DNA of 64,000 nucleotides from Brachypodium distachyon (taxonomy: Eukaryota > Streptophyta > Magnoliopsida > Poales > Poaceae). The notes under the pieces were generated by a model. The model was given only the letters and a program-made list of their open reading frames with translations, ran no database searches and had not been told where the DNA came from. This document shows positions 24,202 to 36,110 of this stretch, piece after piece; positions within the stretch are counted from its first letter, which is position 1; the number at the start of each line of letters is the position of its first letter. Location: NCBI RefSeq assembly GCF_000005505.3, contig NC_016131.3, positions 49,027,355-49,091,354 on the forward strand, given 5' to 3'. The translations under genes and the position numbers were made by a program.

Positions 24202-25250
24202 ACATGAGACAAGGATTTGGAAGCAGTTCTGCTAACTGAATTTGTGTCAGACCAATACTTTACTGAAGACGATTCAGTGTTTCAGACAAATTTCTTTACT
24301 GAAGATGATTCAGAGTTTCAGGGAAACTTCTTTACTGACGATGATCCAGAATTGCGGACCAAATCCTTTACTGGAGATGACCCATCTGCAGTAGCATGTC
24401 TCTGCTGACATTCCAACTTTGTCAAACCCCAATTGTAGTTTTTCAAACACTGCCGTTCATTGAGATTGTTGCTTGCCGTTCATGGTTATACCTTTGCAGT
24501 AGATTTATTTTATAGCCTCATTCAGGATTTAATTAATTGTGCATTTATAGTGATTTAGTTGGCCTGCTGCGTGCTTGAATTCTTCAAGCAAAAATAAAAT
24601 AAAATGCTGAGTGTCTCAGAGGCTCAGGCTATATGTTTTAAGATTCAAAAGAAAGGAACTGAAGCAGTTTGATAGATTTGCAAGCTCAAAGCATTTCACC
24701 CGTTTCTCATCCATTGACTTGGTGATTTGCAACTTCTGTTTCTGTTATCTAAAAAAACATTATTTGTTGGATACTGTGATCTTTACTGCATTTCTTGTAT
24801 CACATAAAAAAAATGCATACCATCATTTTTTATTGTTCATCTTGTTAGTTATATAGAAGTATAGAACTGTTTATCTTTCTCTTGGTTCCTGGTCATGGTG
24901 TAATAATAATGAACTTGTTCTTTGTTGAGCTGATTATGATGATGTTGTCATCCCCATTTGTTCCGTTGCTCAATTTGCCATTGTTTTAGATGTTGTCATT
25001 GAGTAATACAGCTTTATAATTTTATAATTCTTACAGCATGTTCCTGTGCAAAATTGGTACAATTAACTGTTAGCTAGGCAGTATTAAATTCAGTTCTGGT
25101 TCAGGTATATGAAAGGGATATACTCTGCATTCTCAATTATTCTGATTCAGTTCAGGTTCAGGTACAAATGCTACTCCTCGGAGCCTTGGCCCTTCTTTTG
25201 AACATTCTCAATTATTCTGCATTTTCCTTTCATCTGCACTGATATCTAGA
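24202..25250. other. Interior of the 23.5-26.3 kb element, mostly AT-rich filler
   Basis: After the nuclease fragment comes a coding-like repeat (24259-24384), then AT-rich sequence with no gene. Phrases such as TTCAGTTCTGGTTCAGG and CAGTTCAGGTTCAGG recur loosely near 25090-25160. Confidence 0.5.
24259..24384 (+). repeat. 36-bp direct repeat, 3.5 copies, encoding FTEDDSxFQxNF
   Basis: Three full 12-codon units read FTEDDSVFQTNF, FTEDDSEFQGNF and FTDDDPELRTKS, followed by FTGDDP. Changes between units are mostly conservative at the protein level, although no gene model with a good start contains them. Confidence 0.7.
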
Positions 25251-25267
25251 ATATGTTTTGCTTGAAA

Positions 25268-25393
25268 TCAGCAACCTACTTCATGGACTGTTGTTATATG
25301 CTTGCACTGATATTCTTTGCCCAGGATGGACAGTTATTATATGCTTGCACTGATCAGCAACCTACTTCATGGACAGTTGTTATATGCTTGAAA
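25268..25393 (+). repeat. Direct duplication of about 43 bp
   Basis: AATCAGCAACCTACTTCATG-type sequence with the following TTGTTATATGCTTG occurs at about 25268-25312 and again at 25351-25393. A third partial copy (GGACAGTTATTATATGCTTG) lies between them. Confidence 0.7.
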
Positions 25394-26263
25394 GCATTCT
25401 CAATCACCAACCCCCAAATCCCAAAGTAAAAACACACATACTCCAGGGAGCCAGATGTAGCAGTAGTTGATTCCTCTGAGATGGATTCTGTTAATTTTTC
25501 TCCACACCTGGTAACTTTGGGTGCTAAAGAACTCATTTGGTCTCAAGATGAGAGCAAGTGGGCTATCGAGTGTGCTAGGAGATTTGTTTTCAGAGTTTAA
25601 GAACTCCCTGCTGCGTTTGTTAAATTACATTTGCTCTGCAAGATTTTGTTCTGTCATCACAATGAGAAACCATTTTACTTCTGTACAGAGTAGAGAAGTA
25701 AAACTCGATGGCTGTGAGTAGAAGAAGTGTGCTCACAATTGAACCAGCCTGGACCAAGGAAGCACGCAGAGCAAATGGGATCAAGATCTCGTCCTCGTCC
25801 TTGTCCTCAGAAGAAGGCTTCACCTCGTCCTCATCCTCAGAAGAAGGCGCTTCACCTAGTCCTCGTCCTCAGAAGAAGGCGACCTCCTTCCTAGGCGGAG
25901 TGGCGGTTGACAGCGAGGGAGCTGCAGAGGCGGGGAAGAATGACGGCGGGAGCGGCGTGGCTAGCAGGCCCGCCGGCGACCTCCTTCCTCCTCCACGTCC
26001 GCGATGCGGGAGTCCGCGATTAGATCTCCTCCAGCGGCGCGAGCTCTGGCGCAAGGGCAGCGGGAGGCCGGCGGCGCAAGGGCAGCAGGAGGTAGGCGGC
26101 GCGAGGGCAGCGGAAGGCCGGCGGACCAGACCCGGACCGGAAGATTTGAATTTGAATTTGAGCTATGAATTCGAAATTTCAAATTTGAGGGATTTTTTTG
26201 AAAAATTTGAATTGAACTGGGAGGGAGGGAGGATGCGACATCCTTTTATGGACAGAGGGAGTA

Positions 26264-27265
26264 AGAAAATTGTCACACAAGATATTTGGCCGAGAGTTGG
26301 GTCAGTTGCCAAAATTTGTTCTGATGTTTTGCAGCGAGACAACAACATATTGCTTTGCAACTAGTCAAGTTTGTACCATGATATTTCGAGTAAATATCAA
26401 GAAACCCTCTTTTTAGAAGTTTGGTATCAGGAAACCATAGTTTTTGGACTTTCTTCACTTAACCACAACTTTTGTACCAACCCATGAAATTCATAATCTT
26501 GCAATCTAGCATATTGACACCAGATCCTCAGCGACTAGAAGTGAATTTAACACGGTTTTCTCGGTCGAACCGGCCGGTTTGGCCCACCGGTCGATCTCCT
26601 CATGCAGTATGTAGAATGTCGTCCTCCGTTCGGTTCACGTGCACGCGAGGCATACTGGATGTGGCCCATGGGGCCCGTGATGTCAATTCACGGGCGGAGC
26701 GGCAGGGAGTCCAGTCCAAGGTGATGCGACATGATTCTCAAAATCCCCATATTAGATCGCCGCCCGTAATCCAAGCTTTGGGCCTGTTTAGATTGATCTT
26801 CAATTGTTGCTCATATTTGCCTTGTCAAATGATTCTCAAAATCCCCTAAAAAAATGATTCTCAAAATCCCCTAAAAAAATGATTCTCAAAATCCCTTGAA
26901 AAAATGGTTCGCAAAAAACAAATTGCCTTATCAAATTTCTCAAAACAAAAAAAAATGCCTTACCAAATTTGTTTGCTTCCTGTACCAAATTTTGATGAAA
27001 TTGGCCTCCTCATCCATAAACATCAGTAGTATTTTATCTTCTCTACCTCTTTTAGGATTTAGTTAGCTCATCATGTTTTTTGCATTATACAAGCAAATTC
27101 GTTTTGCCAAATCTTGGGAAAATTTAATTTCATCTCAGTAGCCAATAATCGAGTATTTCCTCCGAGCCCCCCTTTAGCTGACAGGCGGGACCCACCCCGA
27201 GTAACAAAGGAATAAATAAAACGAAAGAAAAAGGAGAAACGTTATCTCGTCTTTCCCGCGCGTCC
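26264..27265. other. Promoter side of the PPR gene
   Basis: No gene seen. It contains a 25-bp tandem repeat at 26829-26905. The last 60 bases before the PPR start codon are probably its leader. Confidence 0.5.
26829..26905 (+). repeat. 25-bp tandem repeat, three copies
   Basis: ATGATTCTCAAAATCCCCTA followed by an A run begins at 26829, 26854 and 26879; a single related copy lies at 26731. AT-rich and non-coding. Confidence 0.85.
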
Positions 27266-30200
27266 ATGGCCATGGCTTCTCCGCCCCACACTCCACTGGC
27301 GGCCGCCGCCATCTCCATCACCTGCTCCTCCAGCAAATCCTACGACGATGCCGCCGCCGCCACCTCCTCTTACTGGTCTCTCTCCTCCGGCAGCGCGCCT
27401 CCCTCCTCGCAGGGCGCGCGGCGGCGGCGCCCGCCGCCCTACCGGCGGCTCCTCCACGACGAGGCGCAGCGCCTCCGCCGCGAGCGCCGTTCGCAGGGCG
27501 CCGGCGCGGAGACGCCCCGGTGGGTCCGCCGCACGGACGCCCAGATGGCCCGGTACATCGAGGACGACCGCGCCGGCCACATCCACGGCCGCCTCGTCGT
27601 CGCCGCCGCCCGCGCCGTCCGCGCCACGGCGTCCCGCCCGCCGGGGTCCGTCAGGGTGGCCATGGCCTCCTTCGTCTCCAAGCTCACCTTCCGCGAGATG
27701 TGCGTCGTTCTGTCCCAGCAGCGCGGGCCGCGCCAGGCCCAGGAGTTCTTCGCCTGGATGAAGCTTCAGGTACTGCAGATTAGTATTAGATTGGATTAGT
27801 TCTTCACAAAATGTTGCAGATTTTGAGCTGAATTATCGACAATTCTCACCTGAATTTGATCCGTAGAGACCTGACCTGACATGATGTGATGTTCTTGTTC
27901 CGCCTGCAACTTGTTTAGCTGAATTATTCCCAATTCCCCCCTGAACTCAACTGATCCATCCTGACCTGATTTTATGTTCTTGTTCCACTTGTAGCTTTTT
28001 TAGCTGAATTCTTGCCAATTTGACCCCCTGAAATGATCCGTACTAAGAACCATCCATGCTTTCATCGATGCAGCTGTGCTACGAGCCCAGCGTGGTCGCC
28101 TACACGATCCTGCTCAGACTGTATGGCCAGGTGGGCAAGATCAAGCTGGCCGAGGAGACATTCCTGGAGATGCTGGAGGTCGGCGTGGAGCCCGACGCGG
28201 TGGCGTGCGGGACCCTGCTGTGCACCTATGCGCGGCGGGGGCAGCACACCGACATGATGCTCTTCTACGCTGCTGTGCGCAGGCGCGGGGTGGTACCGCC
28301 GGTTTCTGCCTTCAATTTCATGGTCTCGTCCCTGCAGAAGGACAAGCTCCATGGCAAGGTCATTTACCTCTGGAACCAGATGAGGGAAACCAATGTGGTG
28401 CCCAATCAGTTCACTTACACGATTGTGATCGGCTCATATGTCAAGGAGAGTTTATTGGAGGAAGCCATGAATGTGTGGAGGAAGATGAAGAGGTCTAGGT
28501 TTGTTCCAGAGGAGGCCACGTATAGCGGTCTGATCAGTTTGAGTGCCAGGCATGGCAGAGGGGAGCAGGCATTGGGGCTCTATGAGGAGATGAGGGCTCA
28601 TGGCATTGTCCCCAGCAACTACACCTGTGCATCCCTCCTATCACTCTATTACAAGACTGAGGACTACTCCAAGGCGCTTTCGCTCTTCGCCGAGATGGAA
28701 CAGAGCAGGATTGTCCCTGATGAGGTCATCTATGGGATCCTTGTCAGGATTTACGGTAAAGTCGGGCTTTACGAGGATGCACAATGCACATTTGAGGAAA
28801 TCGACAGGGCGGATCTTCTGAGTGATGAGCAAACCTATGTTGCGATGGCTCAGGTCCACATGAATGCTGGGAACTATGATAGAGCATTGCAAGTTTTGGA
28901 TTCCATGAGGCTGAGGAATGTGGAGCCGTCGCTGTTTTCTTACAGCGCTGTTCTCCGGTGCCATGTTGCAAAGGAAGACATAGCTGCTGCAGAAGATGCC
29001 TTCAGAGCTCTCTCCAAATGTGGCATCCCTGATGTGTTCTGCTGCAATGATCTCCTCAGGTTATATGTCAAGTTGGGCCAACTGGAGAAGGCCAGTGCAC
29101 TCATTCTGAAGTTGAGAAAAGAGGTCCAGCTTGATGAGGGCCTCTGTATGACTGTGATGGAAGTTTGCTGCAAAAGTGGGATGATTGTGGATGCAGATAA
29201 GATACTGAAAGAGATGCAAAAGAATAGAGTGGCCATGAAGAATTCAGCAATGGTGTCTCTTATAGAGATGTATGCTAGGAATACAACTAGTGTGGTTCAG
29301 GAAGAAGATAATTCCTCAAAGACGCTAGATTGTCGGACAGACAGTTCATCGCTCAGCACAACGTTGAAATTGTTGTTGGACACACCTGGGGGTTCTTCAG
29401 CCGCATGCCAACTGATAAGAAAATTTGCTAGGGAAGGTGAGCCAGCTGGGTCCCACACAGAACATGGTGTTCATGCCTAAGCATACTGTCCCTTAATTCA
29501 GTCTATAAATGTGTTCTGCTGCAGGAAATACAGAAGAGGCAAAATTCCTTCATGAACAGCTGAATGAATTGGGAGTGAAGCCTGAAGATTCTGCAACAGC
29601 TACTTTGATTGTCCAATATGGCCAACTACAGAAGTTACAGCAAGCAGAGGAACTGTTCAAGGCATCGGCATCGTTTCCGGTAGGAGGGCCTGTCTACAAT
29701 GCCATGGTTGATGCATTATGTAAGTGTGGCAAAACTGCGGAGGCATATAATCTTTTCATGGAAATGGCTGATCGAGGCCATAGCAGAGATGCTGTGACAA
29801 TTAGCATACTAGTCAGTCACCTGACTAAGCATGGTAAGTGTTTCTTTGACTAATCTACAATCTCTTTCGGCGTTAGATGATATGCTGACTGTTTAGATGA
29901 TACCCTTGTGGAATGAGTTTGGTGAAGCATTTTGTTGTTGTGTATACTTACATAGTGAAATTACTCCCAGGGAAATTTCAGGAGGCAGAAAACATTATAA
30001 ATGGCTGTTTCCATGGTAAAGTTCAGCTTGATACCGTCGTGTACAATACATTTATCAAGTCAATGCTTGAGTCAGGTCTGGATAACTTCTTTATCCCTTC
30101 ATTATTAGATAGACAAGCAAACTTTTCATGTTCAAGGGTGCCATGGCTAACTGCTACAGCTTTAATTTCCAAGCAGGCAAACTGTACTCAGCTGTCAGCA

Positions 30201-31311
30201 TACACGACCGCATGATATCCTCCGGCATTCCCCAGTCCTTGCAGACATTCAATATAATGATAAGGTACATAATCTTAATAAACATAGGAAAATGGGAGCT
30301 GGAAGTATGCAAATTTCTCTTTCCTTTTTGGGTCTTTGCAGTCATTAGCTTTAGTTTTCTGGTTCAGTGTTTATGGCCAAGGAGGAAAGCTGGACAAGGC
30401 TACCGAAATGTTTACTGCTGCACAAGAGCTAGGCTTAAGGATCGACGAGAAGACATATACAAACATGCTTAGCTTCTATGGAAAAGCTGGTCAGTCTCTT
30501 CTACCTTTGTACACAAATCAAAGAAAGATTTATCTTCACGTTCGACGAGTCAATTTGTAGTTCAATTTCTGCAGGGAGGCATCAGGATGCCTCTGTGCTA
30601 TTCACTAGAATGAAGGAAGAAGGTATCATGCCTGGAAAGGTATGCTTGGCAATGACCTCTGAACTAGCCGTTACACGGCATTGAAAAGGGTATATTTTTT
30701 CCTTGAGATTGACCAATGCTGCTGATTTGGGCCTAAATTTCAAAGTGCAGATCAGCTTCAATTCCATGGTCAATGTCTATGCCACTTCAGGGCTGCATGA
30801 TAAGGCCAAGTTTATATTCGAAGAGATGCAATCAAGCGGTCAGATTCCTGAGTCGTTGACGTACCTCGCACTGATCAAGGCATACACAGAGGGTAGAAGC
30901 TACTCCAAAGCTGAGGAAGCCATCCAGATGATGCTGACGAGCAACATAACCCTTTCTTGCCCTCATTTCAACCACCTCATTTTCGCCTTTCTAAAAGAAG
31001 GGAAGATTGACGAAGCCAGGAGGATCTGCAACGAAATGGAGGATCTTGGTGTGGCTCCTGACTTGGCATGTTGTCGAACCATGATGAGGGTGTATCTGGA
31101 ATATGGTTGTTGCAGCGAAGGCATATCTCTCTTCAAGACTACCTGTGGATCGCTGAAACCTGACAGCTTCATCCTGAGTGCTGCCTTCCATCTTTTTGAG
31201 CATTCAGGCAGGGAGTTTGAGGCTGGGGATGTCCTGGATGCCATCAGCCTACATGGTGCCTCTTTCCTTAGGAATCTGAAGGTTGGATCAAAGTTGGGAG
31301 AAATTGAATAG
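27266..31311 (+). CDS. Pentatricopeptide repeat protein, EMB976/At5g27270-like, 1038 aa
   Basis: Eight exons: 27266-27769, 28074-29436, 29525-29833, 29971-30075, 30177-30264, 30368-30489, 30575-30639, 30751-31311; all phases agree. The N-terminus is Ala/Ser-rich and has few acidic residues, as in organelle transit peptides. About twenty PPR units follow, for example VVAYTILLRLYGQVGKIKLA, FTYTIVIGSYVKESLLEEA and VIYGILVRIYGKVGLYEDA. PPR proteins bind organelle RNA one base per repeat and act in editing, splicing, stability or translation. There is no DYW or E domain, so it is P-class. The many-exon structure and length match the EMB976 type, an embryo-essential plastid protein in Arabidopsis. 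The RNA target cannot be read with confidence here. The first of two adjacent ATGs was taken as start. Its 3' end is copied at 35.2-35.7 kb. Confidence 0.93.
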
Positions 31312-31771
31312 AGCTCACTGTATGTAGCTTGAGCAAAGATGGAATGGTTAAAGATGTGTTCTTCCTTTTTAGAAGAAAAACAAGGTAAACATCCATCTTG
31401 TTACAATCAAAGGAGCAAATGACATATGTGCTGCAGGATGTAGCCACAACAAAATTAATGATGCTCAATCAGCCAGAAGGCATCAAAACCAGATTTACCA
31501 AACAGCAACACGAACCCTTACAGATAATCACAAATCACCAATCGCATCAACGATACATGTACTTGGATTCAACATGAAGTTGTCGACATAAATAAATGGA
31601 CTGACACTCAAAGTACGGTATAGCACTCCTGTAACAATTGACAACCCAGCAAGGCATTTCGACCAATAATCCAAGGGCAAGATGCTTAAAATTTGATACC
31701 TCCTGTGTCTTCTTGAGGATCAGTGACATCTGTATCGGTGTCCATGTCCTCTTTATAATCTTCATTGGTGC

Positions 31772-33739
31772 TCATGTCCCTCCATTTTCTGCGGGCATGT
31801 TGTCCGTGCCTTCTTCCTCTGGATCAGTGTCATCTGCATTGGTGCCCATACCTTCATCTTCTTCTGTGACCCTGTCGTTGCTTGGCCGAGAAAGGAATGC
31901 GTATGGTGCCTCGTGGGCCGCTGAATCAAACACCGTCACTGAGAATTGTGATTGTCCGTTGTAACAGAATACCAAGAAGTAGCCAGGCTGGATGCGATTA
32001 TCGGAGAGAAACTCCTTCCATCCATGCACAAAGCATAGCTCCATGTTGTTTGCAACAAGCTCTACACGCCATTTATTCCCACTTGGACCTCTCAGAAAGA
32101 CCACTCCCGGAGATTCATTTTCAAGGTGCTTGTAGAATGGTGGTGGAATTGTCTGTAAAACATAATCATAGAAATTAGTGTTATATCAGCTAGACTTATT
32201 AAGCAAGTCAAAACCCAAATCCATATGCAAAAAAATATGTTGTATGCAAGCCATGTAAGGCGACAGAGAATACAACTAGATATCCCTAGATCAATGGTGA
32301 CATATCCTTCGAAAACTCTCGTTCAGTGCAAACTTGCAAACTATCATCGTAGGACATTGGATAAAAAGCGCACGGCTCAGATCGAAGGTGGAAATCCCAC
32401 CAACCAGTTAAGACAAACTTTTATGCATAACACCCTAGAATTGAGCTTAATTGGTTGGTTGGTTTTCCACCTTTGATTTGCTCCGTGCATTTTTTTTATC
32501 CAATGACCTACGAGAATAGTTTGCAAGTTTACAATGAATGTGTGGGTTTCACCGGATACGCCGCCTAGATCAATAGGTTAAAAAGGTAATGAGCATGATA
32601 TGTTCAAATGATATAACAAACATGCCATATTAAGCCAAACTAGATGTGAGTTTTGGGGGAACATTTCGGAACCATCTAAGAGGTAAGATGCTGCCAAAAG
32701 AATGTATGAAATGTTCTTAGTATGCAGCCAATAAATAAGAGTTTGAAGCAATGGGGTCCAAAGTGTGGTTCCACATAGGTCACTAAACCTCAAAATCATT
32801 CTGATGTTAAATAAAGTTAATTAGCTATTTTTTGTATGGCTCACTGTATTATGTTAACTTCGAAAACCAAAGCACTACTCATATTACTTCTTACGGAAAT
32901 ATGGGAATCAATCAGCAGTTGCATTGTCATCTAAATAGCACTCCTTACATGCAAAATACATACTAATATATTTGACCATTAGTAAATTACTCCAGCTAAG
33001 ATGCTAGTTTTGAACAAGCCATGCAAAATATCACATACATAAGTTCTACTTGAAATTCATATCCTTGTAGATAGGGAATGATTCAACACAATGGTGGTAA
33101 ATCTGTTAATATAATGTGGTATAGATGTCTTCAGTGAAGGGTAAATATGCAAGTTTTCTTTGTAAAACTTTTCGTTCCCAGAGAAAGTGCCAGTTTGATG
33201 GACATGTCCCTAATTTGCCGGTTGGTTCAACCCTATGCATTTATTGTTGCTCCATCGCCCTACTAGATCCAAACTTTTCACAGAACAAAAAGATAAAACC
33301 ACCACTGGTACAAAACCCTTTATCCCGTTGGACATTTTCTTTGACATGTTTAGAAACTAATACAACATCACATCTTGTTGATATGTACAACAACCATCAA
33401 ACTTCATCCTCAAGCACACATAACAAGATTGGGCACAACAAACACTAACATAAGTATAGCATTTCAAAAGGAGAATATATTAGTGGATCAGATAATAAAA
33501 ATAATGAGTTAGTATCTTTACTTATTTCTATGAATCAAGAAACATACCAATTGTTCGGTAGATTGCCCGGGCAAGATCACCTTAAAGAAGCGAGGGAAAG
33601 TGTTTTTGGATGTATCCCCATTCTCATTCTTTTCATTCTGCTCCTCTAATGCCATCTGCTCCTTCCTTTCCCTATCCTCATGCAAATCTTTCTCCTGCTC
33701 CTCTGCGTCCACCCTTTCCCTCTCTTTCTCATTCTCCAT
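31772..33739 (-). pseudogene. Truncated second copy of the B3 gene (one B3 domain, 190 codons)
   Basis: Exons 33739-33548 and 32152-31772 match the first two coding exons of the B3 gene at 17.7-21.8 kb. Exon 1 is shorter: MENEKERERV, a brief charged stretch, then FPRFFKVILPGQSTEQL. The B3 domain is complete (GNKWRVELVANNMELCF, GWKEFL, GYFLVFCYNG). The acidic region ends early at TGA (31774-31772) after PAENGG. Shifting by one base there keeps the family reading open for about 26 more codons (EDYKEDMDTDTDVTDPQED), so a one-base loss probably caused the stop. The Asp/Glu tract, most repeats and the second B3 domain are absent. The leader donor is also altered. It could still make a short single-B3 protein. 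Confidence 0.75.
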
Positions 33740-34599
33740 ATTATCTCCTTTCTCCTCTTTCACCTTTAGTGTACTGTTTTGCAAAGTTAACAATGATATA
33801 TAAATCTTAACATTTTTGTCATAACAATAATATCAAACTTAGAAAAAAAATTACATAAGCTCTTGTGGTAAAAAAGAGACGACATTATATCTACTCATGT
33901 TTGTAGTAGAGTGGTGGGCACACATTTACACATACGCCAACAGGTCCACACACATGCACAATCATATACACAATGTCTACCGGTGCCGGCTTTGCCCTGC
34001 GTTGTTGAATCATGAGCACTATGGCTGCATTGATGTCTGCTGGTCGTGTTGCGTACATGATTGGTCATGCAAACGGTTCGAGAAAGGAGAATGAGCGTTC
34101 ATTTATTTTCTTTTTGTTTAGGGAGGTTGCCTAACGGGAGACTAACTGTGGTGAATTTTGGTTGTGTGGTAGCATATAAGCAAAACATATTTGTTTGATA
34201 GCATATTACCAAATCAGGCATTTGTCAGTGGTAAATGAGCAAAAAAATAATCAAACTCGTATGCATTTTTCAGAAAATATTAACATTGCACAATGAATCA
34301 TCTTGAGATTAGTAGAGCCAAAATCATGAAAAGAAAATCCTCTCGGCAGGCTAAAAGTTCACATTATATATCCCGCAAGCTGATCTGTAACGAACAAAAA
34401 TATTTTAAAACTGCAAACGTAGCAAAAGCGCGACACACCTTGGATTTACGGAGTAATAAGGCTATTGAGATCATGCACACACAAGATACTAGTGGGAAGA
34501 TAAATACGGATGGATTACAGATTTCATTCACGAGAACCAAACATAGAGCATCTTGCAGACCAACAGAAAGAACCAATTGAAATCTTGATGGATCTGAAG

Positions 34600-34775
34600 A
34601 CTATATCTCTCTAGAAGCGATGCGGAGAGGAGGAGAAGCAAGATCAATGTGGTCCAATGGAAGATCAACGCGGTTGTTTGCGGCAGTGGCGGCGGCGCCT
34701 CGACGCGCTATCGAGTTTCGAAGGGGTGATAGGAATTGGGGATTCAGTAAGGGTAAAACCCTAGGTTATAAAGCC
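34600..34775 (-). promoter_or_regulatory. Duplicated leader/promoter segment of the second B3 copy
   Basis: Aligns with 23115-23300 beside the first B3 gene, sharing GCGGAGAGGAGGAG, GCTATCGAGT and AACCCTAGGTTATAA. The donor seen in the first copy (CAG|GTATA on the minus strand) reads GAG-ATATA here, so the GT is lost and the leader intron probably cannot be spliced at that site. Confidence 0.65.
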
Positions 34776-35220
34776 GGGGGATTATAGGCCTTGCAGAAAT
34801 TTATTCTTGTTTCTAGTAGTGTTTACCATGGGATTATTCCCTGTCCTATTTGGTTTGTTCTCATAAGTTCCGTTTGAAGATACTTTCTTGTTTACATAAA
34901 TTTATTTCATTCAATAGAAGGAAAAGGAATGTACAACAAACTGTATCAGATGCATATGGTATACTGACCTCACTTCCCTGATCAGAGGCCTAAAATATTA
35001 TAACACAAACTTGATATGGAAATTTACCTCCATATGTGCAGCCTCTGGTTGGATCCAACCAGTGCATTTCCTAATTGATGATAACAAAGGGAATTCGCAT
35101 CAAAAACAAAGGCTTTGATGTTGCAGCCTCATCGCCTGAAAATTATTATATTTCTCTATACCCATATATTCCATCAAATCATCATAACCAACACATTGCA
35201 TCCCTCCTTTTGCTGTCTGG
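34776..35220. other. Spacer between the second B3 copy and the PPR relic
   Basis: No gene or repeat recognised. If the tandem-duplication model is right, this is where most of a second PPR copy was deleted. Confidence 0.4.
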
Positions 35221-35660
35221 TGAGTCCATCAGTCTACGTGCTACCTCTTTCCTGAGGAAACTGAAGGTTAGATCAAAACTGGGAGCAAGTTAATGGAGCT
35301 AACTGGATCGTAGTACATAATACTATGCAGCTTGAGCAAAGCTGGGAGGACGGTTATAGAGTCAAGAAGAGAAAAAAAGCTAAACATGCATCTCGTTACA
35401 TGCAAAGAGCAAATCACATATGTGCTGCGCGATGCAGCCCCAACAAGGCTTTCAAACTAGAGTTGTCAAAACAGCAGCACAAGACCTTACAGATAAGCAA
35501 AAAATTGATAACCGTGTCAACGATACATATACTTTGATCCAATCCAACATGTTGTCGACATAGATAAATGGATTGATACTAAAAAGATTACAAGTCCTGC
35601 AATGATCGGCAACATGGCAAGTGGCATTTCGGCCAATAATCCAGAGGGCACGAGGCATAT
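35221..35660 (+). pseudogene. Relic of the PPR gene's 3' end and 3' flank
   Basis: The segment aligns with 31241-31690, covering the last codons and downstream flank of the PPR gene. GCCTCTTTCCTTAGGAATCT in the gene reads ACCTCTTTCCTGAGGAAACT here. The C-terminus SFLRNLKVGSKLGEIE corresponds to SFLRKLKVRSKLGAS and a stop. Similarity continues through AGCTTGAGCAAAG, GTGCTGC(A/G) and GTTGTCGACATA to CATTTCGGCCAATAATCCA. No other part of the PPR gene is present nearby. Confidence 0.8.
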
Positions 35661-36110
35661 CATGCATAAACATTCTCTTCTTGCTCAAATATCATAGACG
35701 ATTAAAACTGGACAGTTGAAGAGAGGAAATTAAAACTTTAAGTTAAAAGTACTGTACATCCACACAGTGCAAGTTTAGATAGCACAAATAAAAACCAACT
35801 GTAGAAGCAAACCACGCATTTTGAAATTCCCACAGGTTTGTAGTTCTGGTACTCAGAGGAGGCACACAAGGCGCAGGCAGCAAACAAAAAGCTGAACCAA
35901 AGATGAAAACAACATATTGAAGAATGCAGAACAAAGTGGCAAAAAATCAACTTCAGATTCATCACGCTTAAATTGAATATTCTTGAGCAATGCAAGATAA
36001 TTCCTTCCTGGCCGACTTACAGGATTCGTTAGTCGGCGACAACTACCAAAGGTGGAGAGATTTTACAAATCTACAGTAAAATTTGTTCCAACAAGATATA
36101 GTAGCCATTA

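Larger units (their letters stand above)
23454..26261. mobile_element. 2.8-kb element with Stowaway-like terminal inverted repeats and captured gene sequence
   Basis: The left end CTCCCTCCGTTCATAAAAGA and the reverse complement of the right end, CTCCCTCTGTCCATAAAAGG, align over about 26 bases up to GATGTCGC. TA follows the right end (26262-26263); on the left TA lies three bases further out (23449-23450). No transposase is visible. Inside are a nuclease gene fragment (23743-24201), a 12-residue-unit repeat (24259-24384), a short direct duplication (25268-25393) and a GC-rich frame of unknown meaning (25708-26364). It looks like a non-autonomous element that captured host DNA. Two unrelated MITE ends could also chance to bracket the region. 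Confidence 0.6.

Noticed and set aside
25708..26364. A 218-codon frame inside the 23.5-26.3 kb element
   Set aside because: Low-complexity Ser and Gly/Arg runs, runs into the terminal repeat of the element, no recognised domain; kept only as element content.
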